Under the pieces are notes generated by a model that worked only from the letters and a program-made list of their open reading frames with translations, was not told the DNA's origin and ran no database searches. A stretch of DNA of 64,000 nt, from NCBI GenBank assembly GCA_021792615.1, contig JAJYUJ010000011.1:1-64000 (forward strand), written 5' to 3'. The translations under genes were made by a program, and so were the position numbers. The stretch comes from a bacterium (GTDB lineage Bacteria; JAMCPX01). This document shows positions 1 to 9,188 of the stretch, piece by piece (the stretch's first letter is position 1; every line of letters starts with the position of its first letter).

Positions 1-8
1 CTTCTGGA

Positions 9-127
9 TGTCATTCCCGCGAAAGCGGGAATCCATCCTCTCCTTTCTTAACCTTGCAGAACGGGAAACAAATAACTGGATTCCTGCTCAAGAATACCTC
101 CGAAGAATCTCACGGGCAGGAATGACA
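9..127. repeat. MITE-like intergenic repeat, copy 1
   Basis: The element begins TGTCATTCC and ends GGAATGACA, giving 9-bp terminal inverted repeats. Just inside the left end is the palindrome TTCCCGCGAAAGCGGGAA. It lies in a perfect 127-bp direct duplication (1-127 equals 171-297). Elements with the same TGTCATTC...GAATGACA ends recur at 45742-45910 and 56672-56738. It is non-coding; it probably forms a hairpin in RNA or is a miniature mobile element. Confidence 0.8.
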
Positions 128-178
128 TACAAAGTGATTCAGATGCTCGCCGGCTTTGCCGTTTCTCGTCCTTCTGGA

Positions 179-297
179 TGTCATTCCCGCGAAAGCGGGA
201 ATCCATCCTCTCCTTTCTTAACCTTGCAGAACGGGAAACAAATAACTGGATTCCTGCTCAAGAATACCTCCGAAGAATCTCACGGGCAGGAATGACA
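179..297. repeat. MITE-like intergenic repeat, copy 2
   Basis: This is an exact copy of the element at 9-127, separated from it by about 50 bases of unrelated sequence. The identity also covers the eight bases before the left end, so the duplicated unit is 171-297. The remaining intergenic stretch, 298-636, is AT-rich and shows no gene or convincing promoter. Confidence 0.8.
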
Positions 298-636
298 AAC
301 TTTTACCATGGTAATTACAATCAAAACGAGGAGCAATAAGGTTAAATAAGATTATTTTAGTGGTTTTAAAGCTAATAAGAATCTTTCTTTAATCAGCATT
401 CCACATCATAGTAATTATATAAGATAATAAACAGAATAGCAACTTTGGGGGTGAGATTCTTACCAATGAAAAAACATACATCCATAAGTTGAGCTATCTG
501 TTATTCTATTGGGAGAGAAATACTTCAGTGCCGGATATGAAAGATTTATCGTTTTTCATTTTACAGGACATTGCCATGATTCTTTTTGACATTTCTAAAA
601 TTCACTGACAAAATAAAGCAAACAAAGGGAGGCTGT

Positions 637-1464
637 ATGCCCGGAATAAAAGATTTCAAAAATAAGGTTGTTGTGATAACTGGCGCCGGCTCCGGCATTG
701 GCAGGGCCACAGCACTTGCCTTTGCAAAAGAGGGTGCTGTCCTCGTCATTGCGGATAAGGATGAGCAGCGTCTCAAAACCGTACAGGGAGAAATCCAGTC
801 CCTCGCTGCAAAGGCACTGATCAAGCCGACGGACGTTTCGGACAAAGAACAGGTGCGTCAGTTGTCGGAGTTTGTGATCCGGGAATTGGGCAGGGTCGAT
901 ATCCTGCACAATAACGCCGGGGTATCGGTCGGCGGCAGGATAGAAGACACCCCTCTTGAAGACTGGGAATGGCTCCTCGGCATAAATCTCTGGGGGGTAA
1001 TCTACGGGGTACATTACTTCCTTCCCTCCATGATAAAACAACGCGGCGGGCATATCGTGAATACATCCAGCGTGCTCGGACTTGCAGCCACACCAGCGAC
1101 AGGAACATATTCAACGGCAAAATTTGCTGTTACGGGGCTCGGTGAGGCATTGAGACCCGAGGTCCGTAAGTACGGTATAGGCGTGACCACGGTATGTCCA
1201 GGCCTGATAAATACACGCATCGTTGCCGACGGCAGATTGAAAACGAAAGACGACAGCAGAAGCAGAAAGGAAAATGTCGTTGCCTATTTCAAGAACCACG
1301 GCAAACCACCGGAATTAGTGGCAAAAGCCATTTTGAATGCCGTAAGAAAAGACAGGGCCGTTGTTCCAGTGGGAGGAGATGCATGGACGTATTGGTACAT
1401 AAAACGTATTTCTCAAAGACTGTTCAACAGGATTATGAACTACTCGGACCGTCACTTCGTATAG
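637..1464 (+). CDS. Short-chain dehydrogenase/reductase (SDR)
   Basis: This is a classical SDR of 275 residues, an NAD(P)-dependent oxidoreductase acting in the cytoplasm on an unknown hydroxyl or keto substrate. Visible motifs in order are the dinucleotide-binding glycine motif TGAGSGIG near the N-terminus, NNAG, the catalytic Ser in VNTSSVLG, and YSTAK (YxxxK). The ATG at 637 is preferred over the in-frame upstream ATG at 586 because GGGAGG lies a few bases before it and the upstream codons extend before the usual SDR start. A C-terminal extension of about 40 residues follows the Rossmann core. plsY begins 18 bases after the stop, so the two may be co-transcribed. Confidence 0.9.
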   Translation: MPGIKDFKNKVVVITGAGSGIGRATALAFAKEGAVLVIADKDEQRLKTVQGEIQSLAAKALIKPTDVSDKEQVRQLSEFVIRELGRVDILHNNAGVSVGGRIEDTPLEDWEWLLGINLWGVIYGVHYFLPSMIKQRGGHIVNTSSVLGLAATPATGTYSTAKFAVTGLGEALRPEVRKYGIGVTTVCPGLINTRIVADGRLKTKDDSRSRKENVVAYFKNHGKPPELVAKAILNAVRKDRAVVPVGGDAWTYWYIKRISQRLFNRIMNYSDRHFV

Positions 1465-1482
1465 GATAAAAAGGATACTCTT

Positions 1483-2103
1483 ATGATTTTATACTCCAGT
1501 ATCATATGTATTACCGCGTTTTTCATGGGTTCCGTGCCAACGGGTTATCTCGTTGCCCGGACAAAAGGCATTAACATAAAATCAGTAGGCAGCGGCAATA
1601 TCGGAGCAACAAACGTTACACGGGCAATGGGCAAAGGATGGGGTGCATTCGTTCTCGTCATCGATGCACTCAAAGGGTTTATACCTGTCCTGTTTGTAAA
1701 GCTCTACTTTGCGTCCCTGCCTCAGACGGATCTTTATGTCCTGATGACCATCAGCGGTGTTTGTGCAGTCGCGGGACATGTTTTTACTCCCTTCCTTGGA
1801 TTCAAGGGCGGTAAAGGTATTGCAACAACCCTCGGCATGCTCCTCGCCTTAAACTATCTGTTCGCCTTTCTCGTAATCCTGGTCTGGCTCCTTCTTTTCT
1901 TATTCACCCGGGTATCATCCGTCGGAGCATTGTCCGCAGCCCTGTCTATGCCTGTTATTGCATTTTTCTTATTTCACCATAAGCCCGTATTTCTCATTAT
2001 GATGACCTTTGCCTGCTTTATGACTTTATTTATATTTTTCACCCACAGGGAAAACATACAGCGTCTATACAGAGGCGAAGAAAAGGCATTTAAAAAGAAA
2101 TGA
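1483..2103 (+). CDS. plsY: Acyl-phosphate:glycerol-3-phosphate acyltransferase PlsY
   Basis: PlsY moves the acyl group from acyl-phosphate to glycerol-3-phosphate, the first step of phospholipid synthesis, at the inner membrane. The 206-residue protein has the family's signatures: GSVPTGYL near the N-terminus, SGNIGATNVTR, and GFKGGKGIATTLG, with about five hydrophobic membrane segments between them. Length is normal for the family. An AAGGA ribosome-binding site precedes the ATG at 1483. It sits between the SDR and pyruvate carboxylase genes on the same strand. The partner PlsX is not in the window. Confidence 0.96.
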   Translation: MILYSSIICITAFFMGSVPTGYLVARTKGINIKSVGSGNIGATNVTRAMGKGWGAFVLVIDALKGFIPVLFVKLYFASLPQTDLYVLMTISGVCAVAGHVFTPFLGFKGGKGIATTLGMLLALNYLFAFLVILVWLLLFLFTRVSSVGALSAALSMPVIAFFLFHHKPVFLIMMTFACFMTLFIFFTHRENIQRLYRGEEKAFKKK

Positions 2104-2134
2104 ACTATGGTATAAGAAGAAGTGGAGCAGAGGC

Positions 2135-3553
2135 ATGTTTAAAAAAATACTCATAGCAAACAGAGGCGAGATAGCAACCCGGATAATACGGGCATGCAAG
2201 GAAATGGGCATCAGGAGTGCCGTTATTTACACCGAAGAGGATTCAACGGCGCTTTACATCAAGAAGGCCGATGAGGCGTATCTGGTCACACCCGGTCCCA
2301 TAGAGGCTTATCTCAATATTCATAGAATCGTGGATATAGCCCAGAAGATAAGGGCGGATGCAATACATCCGGGATACGGATTTGTATCGGAAAACCCCAA
2401 AATGGCAGAACTGTGCGAGAAAAGAGGCATAGTTTTCATCGGGCCTTCCTCTTCCGCAATAGAACTCATGGGTAACAAACTGAAAGCACGCGAATTCATG
2501 AAAGAGCACAATATACCCGTGGTTTTCGGCAGTGACGGACCCGTAGAAAATGAGAAAGATGCCATAACATGGGGCAAGAAGATCGGTTTTCCCGTCATAT
2601 TGAAGGCATCCGGGGGAGGCGGCGGCAGAGGTCTGAGGATCGCAAACAGCGAGAACGAACTCAAAAGATACTATGGACTTGCAAAATCAGAGGCTGCAAA
2701 ATTCTTCGATAATCCCGAGATCTTCATCGAAAAATATATCATCAAGCCCCACCATATAGAGGTACAGGTTCTCGCGGATCATCACGGCAATGTCATTCAT
2801 CTCGGTGAACGCGATTGCTCCATACAAAGACGGCATCAGAAGGTTATCGAAATAGCTCCTTCACTGGTGTTAAGTGATAAGAAAAGGAAAGAGCTCGGCG
2901 CTCTTGCCGTAAAAATAGCAAAGCTTGTACACTACACCAATGCCGGTACGATTGAATTTATCGTTGACAGCAACATGCGGTATTATTTCATGGAGATGAA
3001 CACGAGGCTTCAGGTCGAGCATCCGGTTACAGAATCCGTAACGGGCATCGACATCGTAAAAAAACAGATAGAGATAGCGGCAGGCCTCGAACTCGGCATA
3101 AAACAAAAGGACGTCAAGATAAAAGGCAATGCAATAGAGTGCAGACTGATAGCCGAAGATCCCCAGAATGCATTTTTGCCGAACGGAGGCAGGATTACGG
3201 CTTATTACTCTCCGGGCGGTATCGGGGTAAGGATAGACGGCGCTGTGTATAAAGACTATGTCGTACCCGACTACTACGATCCGCTCCTCTTAAAGCTGAC
3301 GGTCATGGGAGGGACATGGCAGGAATCCGTGAACAGAATGCGGAGAGCTCTGGACGAATTCGTCATACGGGGCATCAAGACCAATATTCCGTACCTGCAG
3401 GCCATTGTGAACAGCGAGGATTTTAAAAAGGGGTATTTCGATACGGAGTTTGTCAATGAACACCCCGAACTCATGGAATACGTAAACAAGGTAGACCCTG
3501 CAGATATGGTTATAGCAATTGCATCGGCCATTGCCATGCATGAAGGACTATAA
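2135..3553 (+). CDS. pycA: Pyruvate carboxylase subunit A (biotin carboxylase)
   Basis: This is the ATP-dependent biotin carboxylase half of a two-subunit carboxylase; it carboxylates the biotin carried on the neighbouring subunit. The 472-residue protein has the N-terminal domain starting KKILIANRGEIATRI, the ATP-grasp glycine loop KASGGGGGRGLR near residue 160, the catalytic stretch EMNTRLQVEHPVTE near residue 290, and a biotin carboxylase C-terminal domain. The C-terminal tail ending IASAIAMHEGL is typical of PycA-type proteins rather than acetyl-CoA carboxylase AccC. The adjacent gene encodes a carboxyltransferase plus biotin carrier, which supports pyruvate as substrate. AccC remains a possible alternative name. 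Confidence 0.88.
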   Translation: MFKKILIANRGEIATRIIRACKEMGIRSAVIYTEEDSTALYIKKADEAYLVTPGPIEAYLNIHRIVDIAQKIRADAIHPGYGFVSENPKMAELCEKRGIVFIGPSSSAIELMGNKLKAREFMKEHNIPVVFGSDGPVENEKDAITWGKKIGFPVILKASGGGGGRGLRIANSENELKRYYGLAKSEAAKFFDNPEIFIEKYIIKPHHIEVQVLADHHGNVIHLGERDCSIQRRHQKVIEIAPSLVLSDKKRKELGALAVKIAKLVHYTNAGTIEFIVDSNMRYYFMEMNTRLQVEHPVTESVTGIDIVKKQIEIAAGLELGIKQKDVKIKGNAIECRLIAEDPQNAFLPNGGRITAYYSPGGIGVRIDGAVYKDYVVPDYYDPLLLKLTVMGGTWQESVNRMRRALDEFVIRGIKTNIPYLQAIVNSEDFKKGYFDTEFVNEHPELMEYVNKVDPADMVIAIASAIAMHEGL

Positions 3554-3611
3554 AGATAAAGTTCTTTTTCATAATGAGTGATAATTTAAAAATAGAAAGC
3601 AGAGAGTAGAG

Positions 3612-5450
3612 ATGATCAAAAAAATAAATATAACGGACACAACATTGAGAGACGCACACCAGTCACATATAGCAACAAGACTGAAAACGGAAGATATGCT
3701 TCCTATCTGCGAGAAGATGGACAAGGTCGGCTTCTGGTCAATGGAGGTATGGGGCGGCGCGACATTCGATACAGCCATGCGGTTCCTCAGGGAGGATCCG
3801 TGGGAAAGACTCAAGGAACTGAAGAAAGCGCTGCCGAACACAAAACTCCAGATGCTGCTGAGGGGACAGAACCTTGTCGGGTATAAGCATTACCCGGACG
3901 ATATCGTATGGAAATTCGTAGAAAAATCCGCGGAGAACGGCATCGATATATTCAGGATCTTCGATGCCCTCAATGATATAAGAAACGTTCGTTCATCCAT
4001 AAAGGCGGCGAAGCAGTTCGGAAAGTTTGTCGAAGGCGCACTCAGTTACACCACCAGCCCTGTCCATACAACCGAGTATTTTTTAGATTATGCGAAGGCC
4101 CTTGAAGATCTCGGCGTAGACAGCATCTGCATAAAAGACATGGCAGGCCTGATTAAACCTTACGAGGCCTATGATCTTGTCGGGAGGTTGAATGAGTCAA
4201 TAAAGGTCCCGCTCCATTTCCACACCCATGATACCGCCGGGTTTGCCACGATGTCCGTTTTAAAAGCAATTGAGGCAGGTATAGATATCGTCGACACTGC
4301 AATATCGCCCTTTGCTTCGGGTACGTCCCAGGCACCGACAGAATCCATCGTGGCCGCTTTGAAGGATACCGATTATGACACAGGCTTATCGCTCGAAATA
4401 CTTGCCGACATTGCGGATTATTTTAGAGAGATTAAAAAGAAATATGCCGCGTTCGAGAGCGAGTATACCGGTATAAACACCAAGATACTCTTATGGCAGA
4501 TACCCGGCGGTATGCTATCGAACCTGGCATCCCAGCTCAAAGAGCAGAACGCTCTGGATAAAATAAACGATGTCCTGGACGAGGTACCCGCCGTGAGGCA
4601 GGACCTCGGGTACCCCCCGCTCGTGACACCGACAAGCCAGATAGTCGGTTCTCAGGCAACGCTGAATATCATCAGCGGAGAGAGATACAAAGTAATAACG
4701 AATGAAATAAAAAATTATCTGAAAGGACTTTACGGCAAGCCGCCGGGCACGATAAACGAAAACTTAAGAAAACTTGCCATAGGAACAGAAAAGGTTATCG
4801 ATCGCAGGCCTGCTGACTACCTTGAATCCGAATTTAATAAACTCAAAGCAGAGATCGGCAACAGGGCAAAATCGGAAGAAGATGTGCTCTCGTATGCCCT
4901 GTTCCCCCAGGTTGCATCCGAGTTTTTTGAACTCAGGGAAAAAGGAGAGTTAAAGGTCTTAATGCCGAGATTCGAAGCTCCGCAAAAAGAAAAAGAGAAA
5001 AAACTTATAGCGCGGTTTGCACCGAGCGAATTTAATGTGAAACTTCATGGGGAGATGTACCATATCAGGATAGCAGGGTCGGGGCAAAGAACCGAAAACC
5101 CACGGATGTTTTTCGTCTACGTAGACGGAAAACTTGAAGAGGTGATCGTTGAGCCGCTTGTCGAGGTCGTCACCTCTCAGGAAGGCGAACTGATACCGAA
5201 GGCGGCAATCAAAACGGAGCGACCGAAAGCAACGGAGGTCGGCGACGTAACGACAACAATCCCGGGTAAGGTATCTTCTATCAAAGTCAAAAAGGGAGAC
5301 ACGGTGGTTGCAGGCGATGCCGTCATGGTAATAGAAGCCATGAAAATGGAAAACGAAGTCCACACACCTATAGACGGCGTCGTATATGAAATTTATGTAA
5401 ATGACGGCGATACCGTCAACCCCGGAGAAGCCCTTATCAGGATACGCTGA
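3612..5450 (+). CDS. pycB: Pyruvate carboxylase subunit B (carboxyltransferase + biotinyl domain)
   Basis: The 612-residue protein joins a DRE-TIM carboxyltransferase domain (TDTTLRDAHQS at the N-terminus; EVWGGATFDTAMRFL) to a conserved PYC/OADA middle domain and a C-terminal biotinyl domain. The biotin attachment site is EAMKMEN, with the target lysine at about residue 578. With PycA it should make oxaloacetate from pyruvate and bicarbonate, filling the citric-acid cycle or gluconeogenesis. The same architecture is used by the alpha subunit of sodium-pumping oxaloacetate decarboxylase, but no membrane beta or gamma subunit is nearby and the biotin carboxylase gene is adjacent. Pyruvate carboxylase is therefore the better reading. 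Confidence 0.88.
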   Translation: MIKKINITDTTLRDAHQSHIATRLKTEDMLPICEKMDKVGFWSMEVWGGATFDTAMRFLREDPWERLKELKKALPNTKLQMLLRGQNLVGYKHYPDDIVWKFVEKSAENGIDIFRIFDALNDIRNVRSSIKAAKQFGKFVEGALSYTTSPVHTTEYFLDYAKALEDLGVDSICIKDMAGLIKPYEAYDLVGRLNESIKVPLHFHTHDTAGFATMSVLKAIEAGIDIVDTAISPFASGTSQAPTESIVAALKDTDYDTGLSLEILADIADYFREIKKKYAAFESEYTGINTKILLWQIPGGMLSNLASQLKEQNALDKINDVLDEVPAVRQDLGYPPLVTPTSQIVGSQATLNIISGERYKVITNEIKNYLKGLYGKPPGTINENLRKLAIGTEKVIDRRPADYLESEFNKLKAEIGNRAKSEEDVLSYALFPQVASEFFELREKGELKVLMPRFEAPQKEKEKKLIARFAPSEFNVKLHGEMYHIRIAGSGQRTENPRMFFVYVDGKLEEVIVEPLVEVVTSQEGELIPKAAIKTERPKATEVGDVTTTIPGKVSSIKVKKGDTVVAGDAVMVIEAMKMENEVHTPIDGVVYEIYVNDGDTVNPGEALIRIR

Positions 5451-5472
5451 AAATAATAATTCAGGAGGATGT

Positions 5473-6276
5473 ATGAAAAGAACACCCGCAGTTGCAGGGA
5501 CGTTTTATCCTGCGAATGCAGCAAGTCTCGGGAGACTGGTCGAGGAATTTTCATTGCCTGAACAAAATCGAGTAAAAGCAAAAGGCATCGTTTCACCCCA
5601 CGCCGGGTATATCTATTCAGGCAGTGTTGCGGGTAAAGTATACTCGAGTGTTGAAGTACCCGGTACAGTTGTTGTCATAGGACCCAACCACACCGGATAT
5701 GGAAGCAAGGCTGGTATACTGACGAAAGGTGTTTTCAGTATGCCTGGATTCTCCATGGAAATCGATCATGAACTTGCGGTATCGATTATGAAAAATTCCG
5801 ATATCGTAGAGGAAGATACCGACTCGCACACGCACGAACATTCCCTCGAGGTTCAACTCCCCTTTATCCACTACCATAATCCTTCAGCCAGAATTGTACC
5901 ACTCTGTGTTATGGGCAGAGGGTATGATTTTGTAAGTTCAATTGGAAACGCTTTGGCGAAGTCAATAAGAGACAGCGGCAAAGATGTGCTGATAGTCGCA
6001 AGCTCGGATATGACCCATTATGAATCGCAGCAGATTGCCCGGGAAAAGGACAACCTTGCGATCGAGAAGGTCATTGGCCTCGACCCGTTCGGCCTTATGA
6101 AGATCACCGTCGAAAGAGACATCTCCATGTGCGGAGTGATTCCCGTTGCAATCATGCTTATCAGTGCAAAACAACTCGGTGCCAAAAAAGCAAAGCTTGT
6201 CGATTATAAAACATCGGGAGAAGTGACCAACGAATACGACGAAGTCGTCGGATACGCCGGCATCATGGTGTATTAA
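5473..6276 (+). CDS. MEMO1 family protein (AmmeMemoRadiSam system protein B)
   Basis: This 267-residue cytoplasmic protein belongs to the MEMO1/class III extradiol dioxygenase-like family. Its signatures are RTPAVAGTFYPA at the start, SPHAGYIYSG, GPNHTGYG, HTHEHSLEVQLPF and SSDMTHYE; the histidines are the likely metal ligands. In bacteria the family is called AmmeMemoRadiSam system protein B when found with an AMMECR1-domain protein and a radical-SAM enzyme, but neither partner is in this window. The reaction is unknown. The start at 5473 follows a strong AGGAGG; an in-frame ATG at 5401 would overlap pycB and is unlikely. It ends 11 bases from the convergent hisIE. Confidence 0.9.
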   Translation: MKRTPAVAGTFYPANAASLGRLVEEFSLPEQNRVKAKGIVSPHAGYIYSGSVAGKVYSSVEVPGTVVVIGPNHTGYGSKAGILTKGVFSMPGFSMEIDHELAVSIMKNSDIVEEDTDSHTHEHSLEVQLPFIHYHNPSARIVPLCVMGRGYDFVSSIGNALAKSIRDSGKDVLIVASSDMTHYESQQIAREKDNLAIEKVIGLDPFGLMKITVERDISMCGVIPVAIMLISAKQLGAKKAKLVDYKTSGEVTNEYDEVVGYAGIMVY

Positions 6277-6287
6277 CCCGAAAAACG

Positions 6288-7001
6288 CTACTTCTTTCTT
6301 GATTCCTTCTCTTCTATGCCGGAAACACCGAATCGTCGCGCGAGCTCCTGATACACATCGGCAATCGCAATATCCCTGAACCCGAGGAGGACCAGCAGGT
6401 GGAAGATAAGGTCTGCTGCTTCATAGACAACGTCGGCGTCCTTCTTTTCTTTTCCGGCCTCTGCTACCTCCGACGCTTCTTCCGTGATCTTTGCATTGAT
6501 CGCAGCAACACCTTTGGCCATTAGAGAATGGACGTACGATTTCGGCGGCGGATTGTTCTTCCTTTGCAGGATGACGCCGTATACCGCATCGATGATCCCG
6601 GCATCGTCCGGGAGCGGATGTCCTGCCTTCGGACCGTTACGATGTTGCTTTTCTACATCGATGACCGCATTGCCCGTGAATTCCGAGAAGAAGCAGCTCC
6701 TATGACCCGTATGACAGGCAGCACCCGTTTGATCGATCCTGACCAGTATTGCATCGTTATCACAATCGTACCTCAGCGATTTGAGGCGTTGGAAATGACC
6801 CGATGTTTCTCCCTTGAGCCATAGGGACTTCCTCGAGCGCGAATAGTAGTGTACCCTGCCCGTGGACAGGGTCTTTTTTAAGGCCTCTTCATCCATGTAC
6901 GCGAGCATGAGTACATCGTTTGTCAGGTAGTCCTGGGCAATCGCAGGTACAAGACCATTCTTATCGAACTTTATTGTTTTTATCAATTCGTCGATATCCA
7001 T
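6288..7001 (-). CDS. hisI: Bifunctional phosphoribosyl-AMP cyclohydrolase / phosphoribosyl-ATP pyrophosphatase
   Basis: This is the fused HisIE enzyme (237 residues), catalysing steps 2 and 3 of histidine synthesis. The N-terminal HisI domain (about residues 1-120) shows LAYMDEEAL, GRVHYYSRSR, the metal-binding YDCDNDA and the cysteine pair in CHTGHRSCF. The C-terminal HisE domain (about 125-230) shows the acidic helix EEASEVAEAG and EAADLIFHLLVLL. The start codon lies immediately after the hisF stop, so the two are translated from one transcript. It is the last gene of the his block. Confidence 0.95.
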   Translation of the reverse strand: MDIDELIKTIKFDKNGLVPAIAQDYLTNDVLMLAYMDEEALKKTLSTGRVHYYSRSRKSLWLKGETSGHFQRLKSLRYDCDNDAILVRIDQTGAACHTGHRSCFFSEFTGNAVIDVEKQHRNGPKAGHPLPDDAGIIDAVYGVILQRKNNPPPKSYVHSLMAKGVAAINAKITEEASEVAEAGKEKKDADVVYEAADLIFHLLVLLGFRDIAIADVYQELARRFGVSGIEEKESRKK

Positions 7002-7784
7002 TTATACCAGCCTTATCGCCACACCTTTATTGTGCAAATATTCCTTGAGTTCTTTTATGGAAAGCTCCCTGAAATGGAACAGGCTTGCAGCGAGACAGGC
7101 ATCCGCACCGCCTCTGACAAACCCTTCGTAAAAATGCTCCATGTTCCCTGCACCCCCCGATGCTATGACCGGTATCCCTACCCTTTTTGTTATCTCTGCA
7201 GTTAGCTCTATATCATATCCGGATTTAGTTCCGTCCCGGTCAATACTTGTGAGCAGGATCTCACCTGCACCGGCGTGTTCCATCTTTTGTGACCATTCTA
7301 CGGCATCTATGCCCGTAGCCTTCCTTCCTCCGTATATGTAGACCTCCCACGTCCCGCTCTTTCCCCCGTTTGCGGGGCCAGGTATCCTCTTCGCATCTAT
7401 TGCCACAACGATACACTGGGCGCCAAAACGGTAAGATGCCTGTTTAACGAAGTCCGGGTTAAGGACTGCTTGTGTGTTGATGGATACCTTGTCCGCACCG
7501 GCACGCAGCAGGGTTTTTATATCCTCGAGTTCATTGATCCCTCCGCCCACCGTGAGAGGCATAAAGACTGCGTCGGCTGTTCTCTCCACAGCATCGATCA
7601 GCGTCGACCTGTGCTCGCTCGATGCTGTTATATCAAGGAACACTATCTCGTCCGCACCTTCCCTATCATATACCACGGCATTGTCCGCCGGGTCCCCTGC
7701 ATCCCTTAATGCAATGAATTTGACACCCTTTACAACCCTTCCGTCCTTTATATCGAGACACGGTATTATTCTTTTCGTAAGCAT
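7002..7784 (-). CDS. hisF: Imidazole glycerol phosphate synthase cyclase subunit HisF
   Basis: HisF forms the imidazole ring from PRFAR using ammonia delivered by HisH. The 260-residue (beta/alpha)8 barrel begins [17 protein letters not shown], with the catalytic Asp in LDIKDG and the second catalytic Asp in [12 protein letters not shown]. The phosphate-binding regions VGGGI and ASGGAG are present. The start overlaps the hisA stop by one base (TAATG), indicating translational coupling. Length is normal. Confidence 0.97.
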   Translation of the reverse strand: MLTKRIIPCLDIKDGRVVKGVKFIALRDAGDPADNAVVYDREGADEIVFLDITASSEHRSTLIDAVERTADAVFMPLTVGGGINELEDIKTLLRAGADKVSINTQAVLNPDFVKQASYRFGAQCIVVAIDAKRIPGPANGGKSGTWEVYIYGGRKATGIDAVEWSQKMEHAGAGEILLTSIDRDGTKSGYDIELTAEITKRVGIPVIASGGAGNMEHFYEGFVRGGADACLAASLFHFRELSIKELKEYLHNKGVAIRLV

Positions 7785-8506
7785 TACTCAACAGCCTTCA
7801 TTGCATCGATTAATTTTATTGCACCCGTGTACAGTGCCCTTCCTATGATAACGCCGGTAATGTTCTTATTGCGCAGGAGTTTTATAGTTCGGATATCGTC
7901 GATGTTCGATACACCCCCGGATAGGATCACCGGCTCTGATACCCCGTCAAGTGCCTTCTTTATTCTTTCGGGTTCTATGCCACTGAGCGTGCCGTCCTTA
8001 TAGATGTCCGTGACGATAAATGCATACACCGGAGCATCACTGAATTTTTTTATAAAATCATAGGAAGAGACATTTCCTGTCTGGGTCCAGCCCTTGATTG
8101 CAACAGCACCCGAAAGTACGTCTACACCTATGGATATTTTGCCCGGGTAATGTTTTGCTATCTTTATCACTTCCTCCGGGTGTTCATAAGCAAACGTCGT
8201 TATAACAATAGATCTCGCGCCATGCTCTATATAATATTCAACCATAGTGCGGTCGCGCACCCCGCCGCCTATCTGTACAGGTACATGGACGGCTTTCAAT
8301 ATGCCGGTAATATAATCTCGATTCACCGGTTTGCCGGTAACGGCAGCATCGAGATCGACTATGTGAAGCATGCCGGCGCCTTCTTTTTCCCATTTTAATG
8401 CCATTTCCACAGGATCATCGCCGTATATATCTACGCGGTTGAATGACCCTTGCCATAACCTCACACATTTGCCTGATTTTATGTCTATAGCAGGTAGTAT
8501 ATTCAT
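7784..8506 (-). CDS. hisA: ProFAR isomerase HisA
   Basis: HisA converts ProFAR to PRFAR in histidine synthesis. The 240-residue barrel begins [16 protein letters not shown], with the catalytic Asp in AIDIKSG and the second Asp in [19 protein letters not shown] and LSGGVS phosphate-binding loops are present. It lies one base downstream of hisH and overlaps hisF by one base. It is similar in fold to HisF, but the N-terminal and active-site motifs separate the two. Confidence 0.96.
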   Translation of the reverse strand: MNILPAIDIKSGKCVRLWQGSFNRVDIYGDDPVEMALKWEKEGAGMLHIVDLDAAVTGKPVNRDYITGILKAVHVPVQIGGGVRDRTMVEYYIEHGARSIVITTFAYEHPEEVIKIAKHYPGKISIGVDVLSGAVAIKGWTQTGNVSSYDFIKKFSDAPVYAFIVTDIYKDGTLSGIEPERIKKALDGVSEPVILSGGVSNIDDIRTIKLLRNKNITGVIIGRALYTGAIKLIDAMKAVE

Positions 8507-8507
8507 C

Positions 8508-9128
8508 TCAACCCCTGTAATTTATGAAATTCGAAAGCAGCCTCAACCCGTTTTTCTGGCTCTTCTCCGGATGAAACTGTGTAGCTACGACATTATCCTT
8601 CTGAACGACGCTGGTGAAATCGATGCCGTAATCCGTGGTACCGATTGTGATGTCATCAAGAGGTGCCGGATAATATGAATGCACAAAGTAAAAATAGCTT
8701 TTATCTTTGATACCTTCAAACAAAAAACTCTTTTTCCCCTGTTTCACCGTGTTCCAGCCCATATGCGGTATCTTCAGTCCCTTTCCGGCGAGTTGCTCAT
8801 GATCAAACCCTTTAACGCTGCCTTTCATCAACCCAAGGCCTTTTACACCCGGGTTCTCATCACCGCCTTCAAAGAGCATCTGCATACCCACGCATATACC
8901 AATCGTCGGCCTGCCTTTTGCAATGAACTGTTTTACAGCGTCTTCAATGCCGTATGCCCTGATATTATTCATACAATCGCCGAATGCTCCGACACCCGGT
9001 ATTACCAGCTTATCCGCCTTCGAGATTGCATCGGGATCGTTCGATATCAGGGAGGATGCACCTATAGATGCAATCGCCTTTTCAACACTGCGCAGGTTAC
9101 CCATCCCATAATCAACAATAACTATCAT
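8508..9128 (-). CDS. hisH: Imidazole glycerol phosphate synthase glutaminase subunit HisH
   Basis: HisH is the class I glutamine amidotransferase that supplies ammonia to HisF. The 206-residue protein begins with VDYGMGNLRSVEKA, has the nucleophile Cys at about residue 79 in GICVGMQMLFEG, and the His-Glu pair of the triad in QFHPEKSQ near the C-terminus. It is separated from hisB by 60 bases with no obvious terminator. Confidence 0.96.
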   Translation of the reverse strand: MIVIVDYGMGNLRSVEKAIASIGASSLISNDPDAISKADKLVIPGVGAFGDCMNNIRAYGIEDAVKQFIAKGRPTIGICVGMQMLFEGGDENPGVKGLGLMKGSVKGFDHEQLAGKGLKIPHMGWNTVKQGKKSFLFEGIKDKSYFYFVHSYYPAPLDDITIGTTDYGIDFTSVVQKDNVVATQFHPEKSQKNGLRLLSNFINYRG

Positions 9129-9188
9129 AGTTATCTTCTTTCAATGTAAACTTATTCATCGGTTTGAACGGTTTAAACTTCCCATGTC

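Noticed and set aside
8-295. 95-codon open frame on the plus strand
   Set aside because: It lies entirely in the duplicated palindromic repeat, begins with the MSFPRKRES translation typical of that repeat, and has no ribosome-binding site.
1-297. Direct repeats as a possible CRISPR
   Set aside because: Only two 127-bp copies with internal palindromes and terminal inverted repeats; no regular 25-40 bp repeat-spacer pattern and no cas genes.
3612-5450. Oxaloacetate decarboxylase alpha subunit as the name for pycB
   Set aside because: No beta or gamma membrane subunits nearby, and the biotin carboxylase gene is adjacent; pyruvate carboxylase fits better, though the domains alone cannot exclude it.
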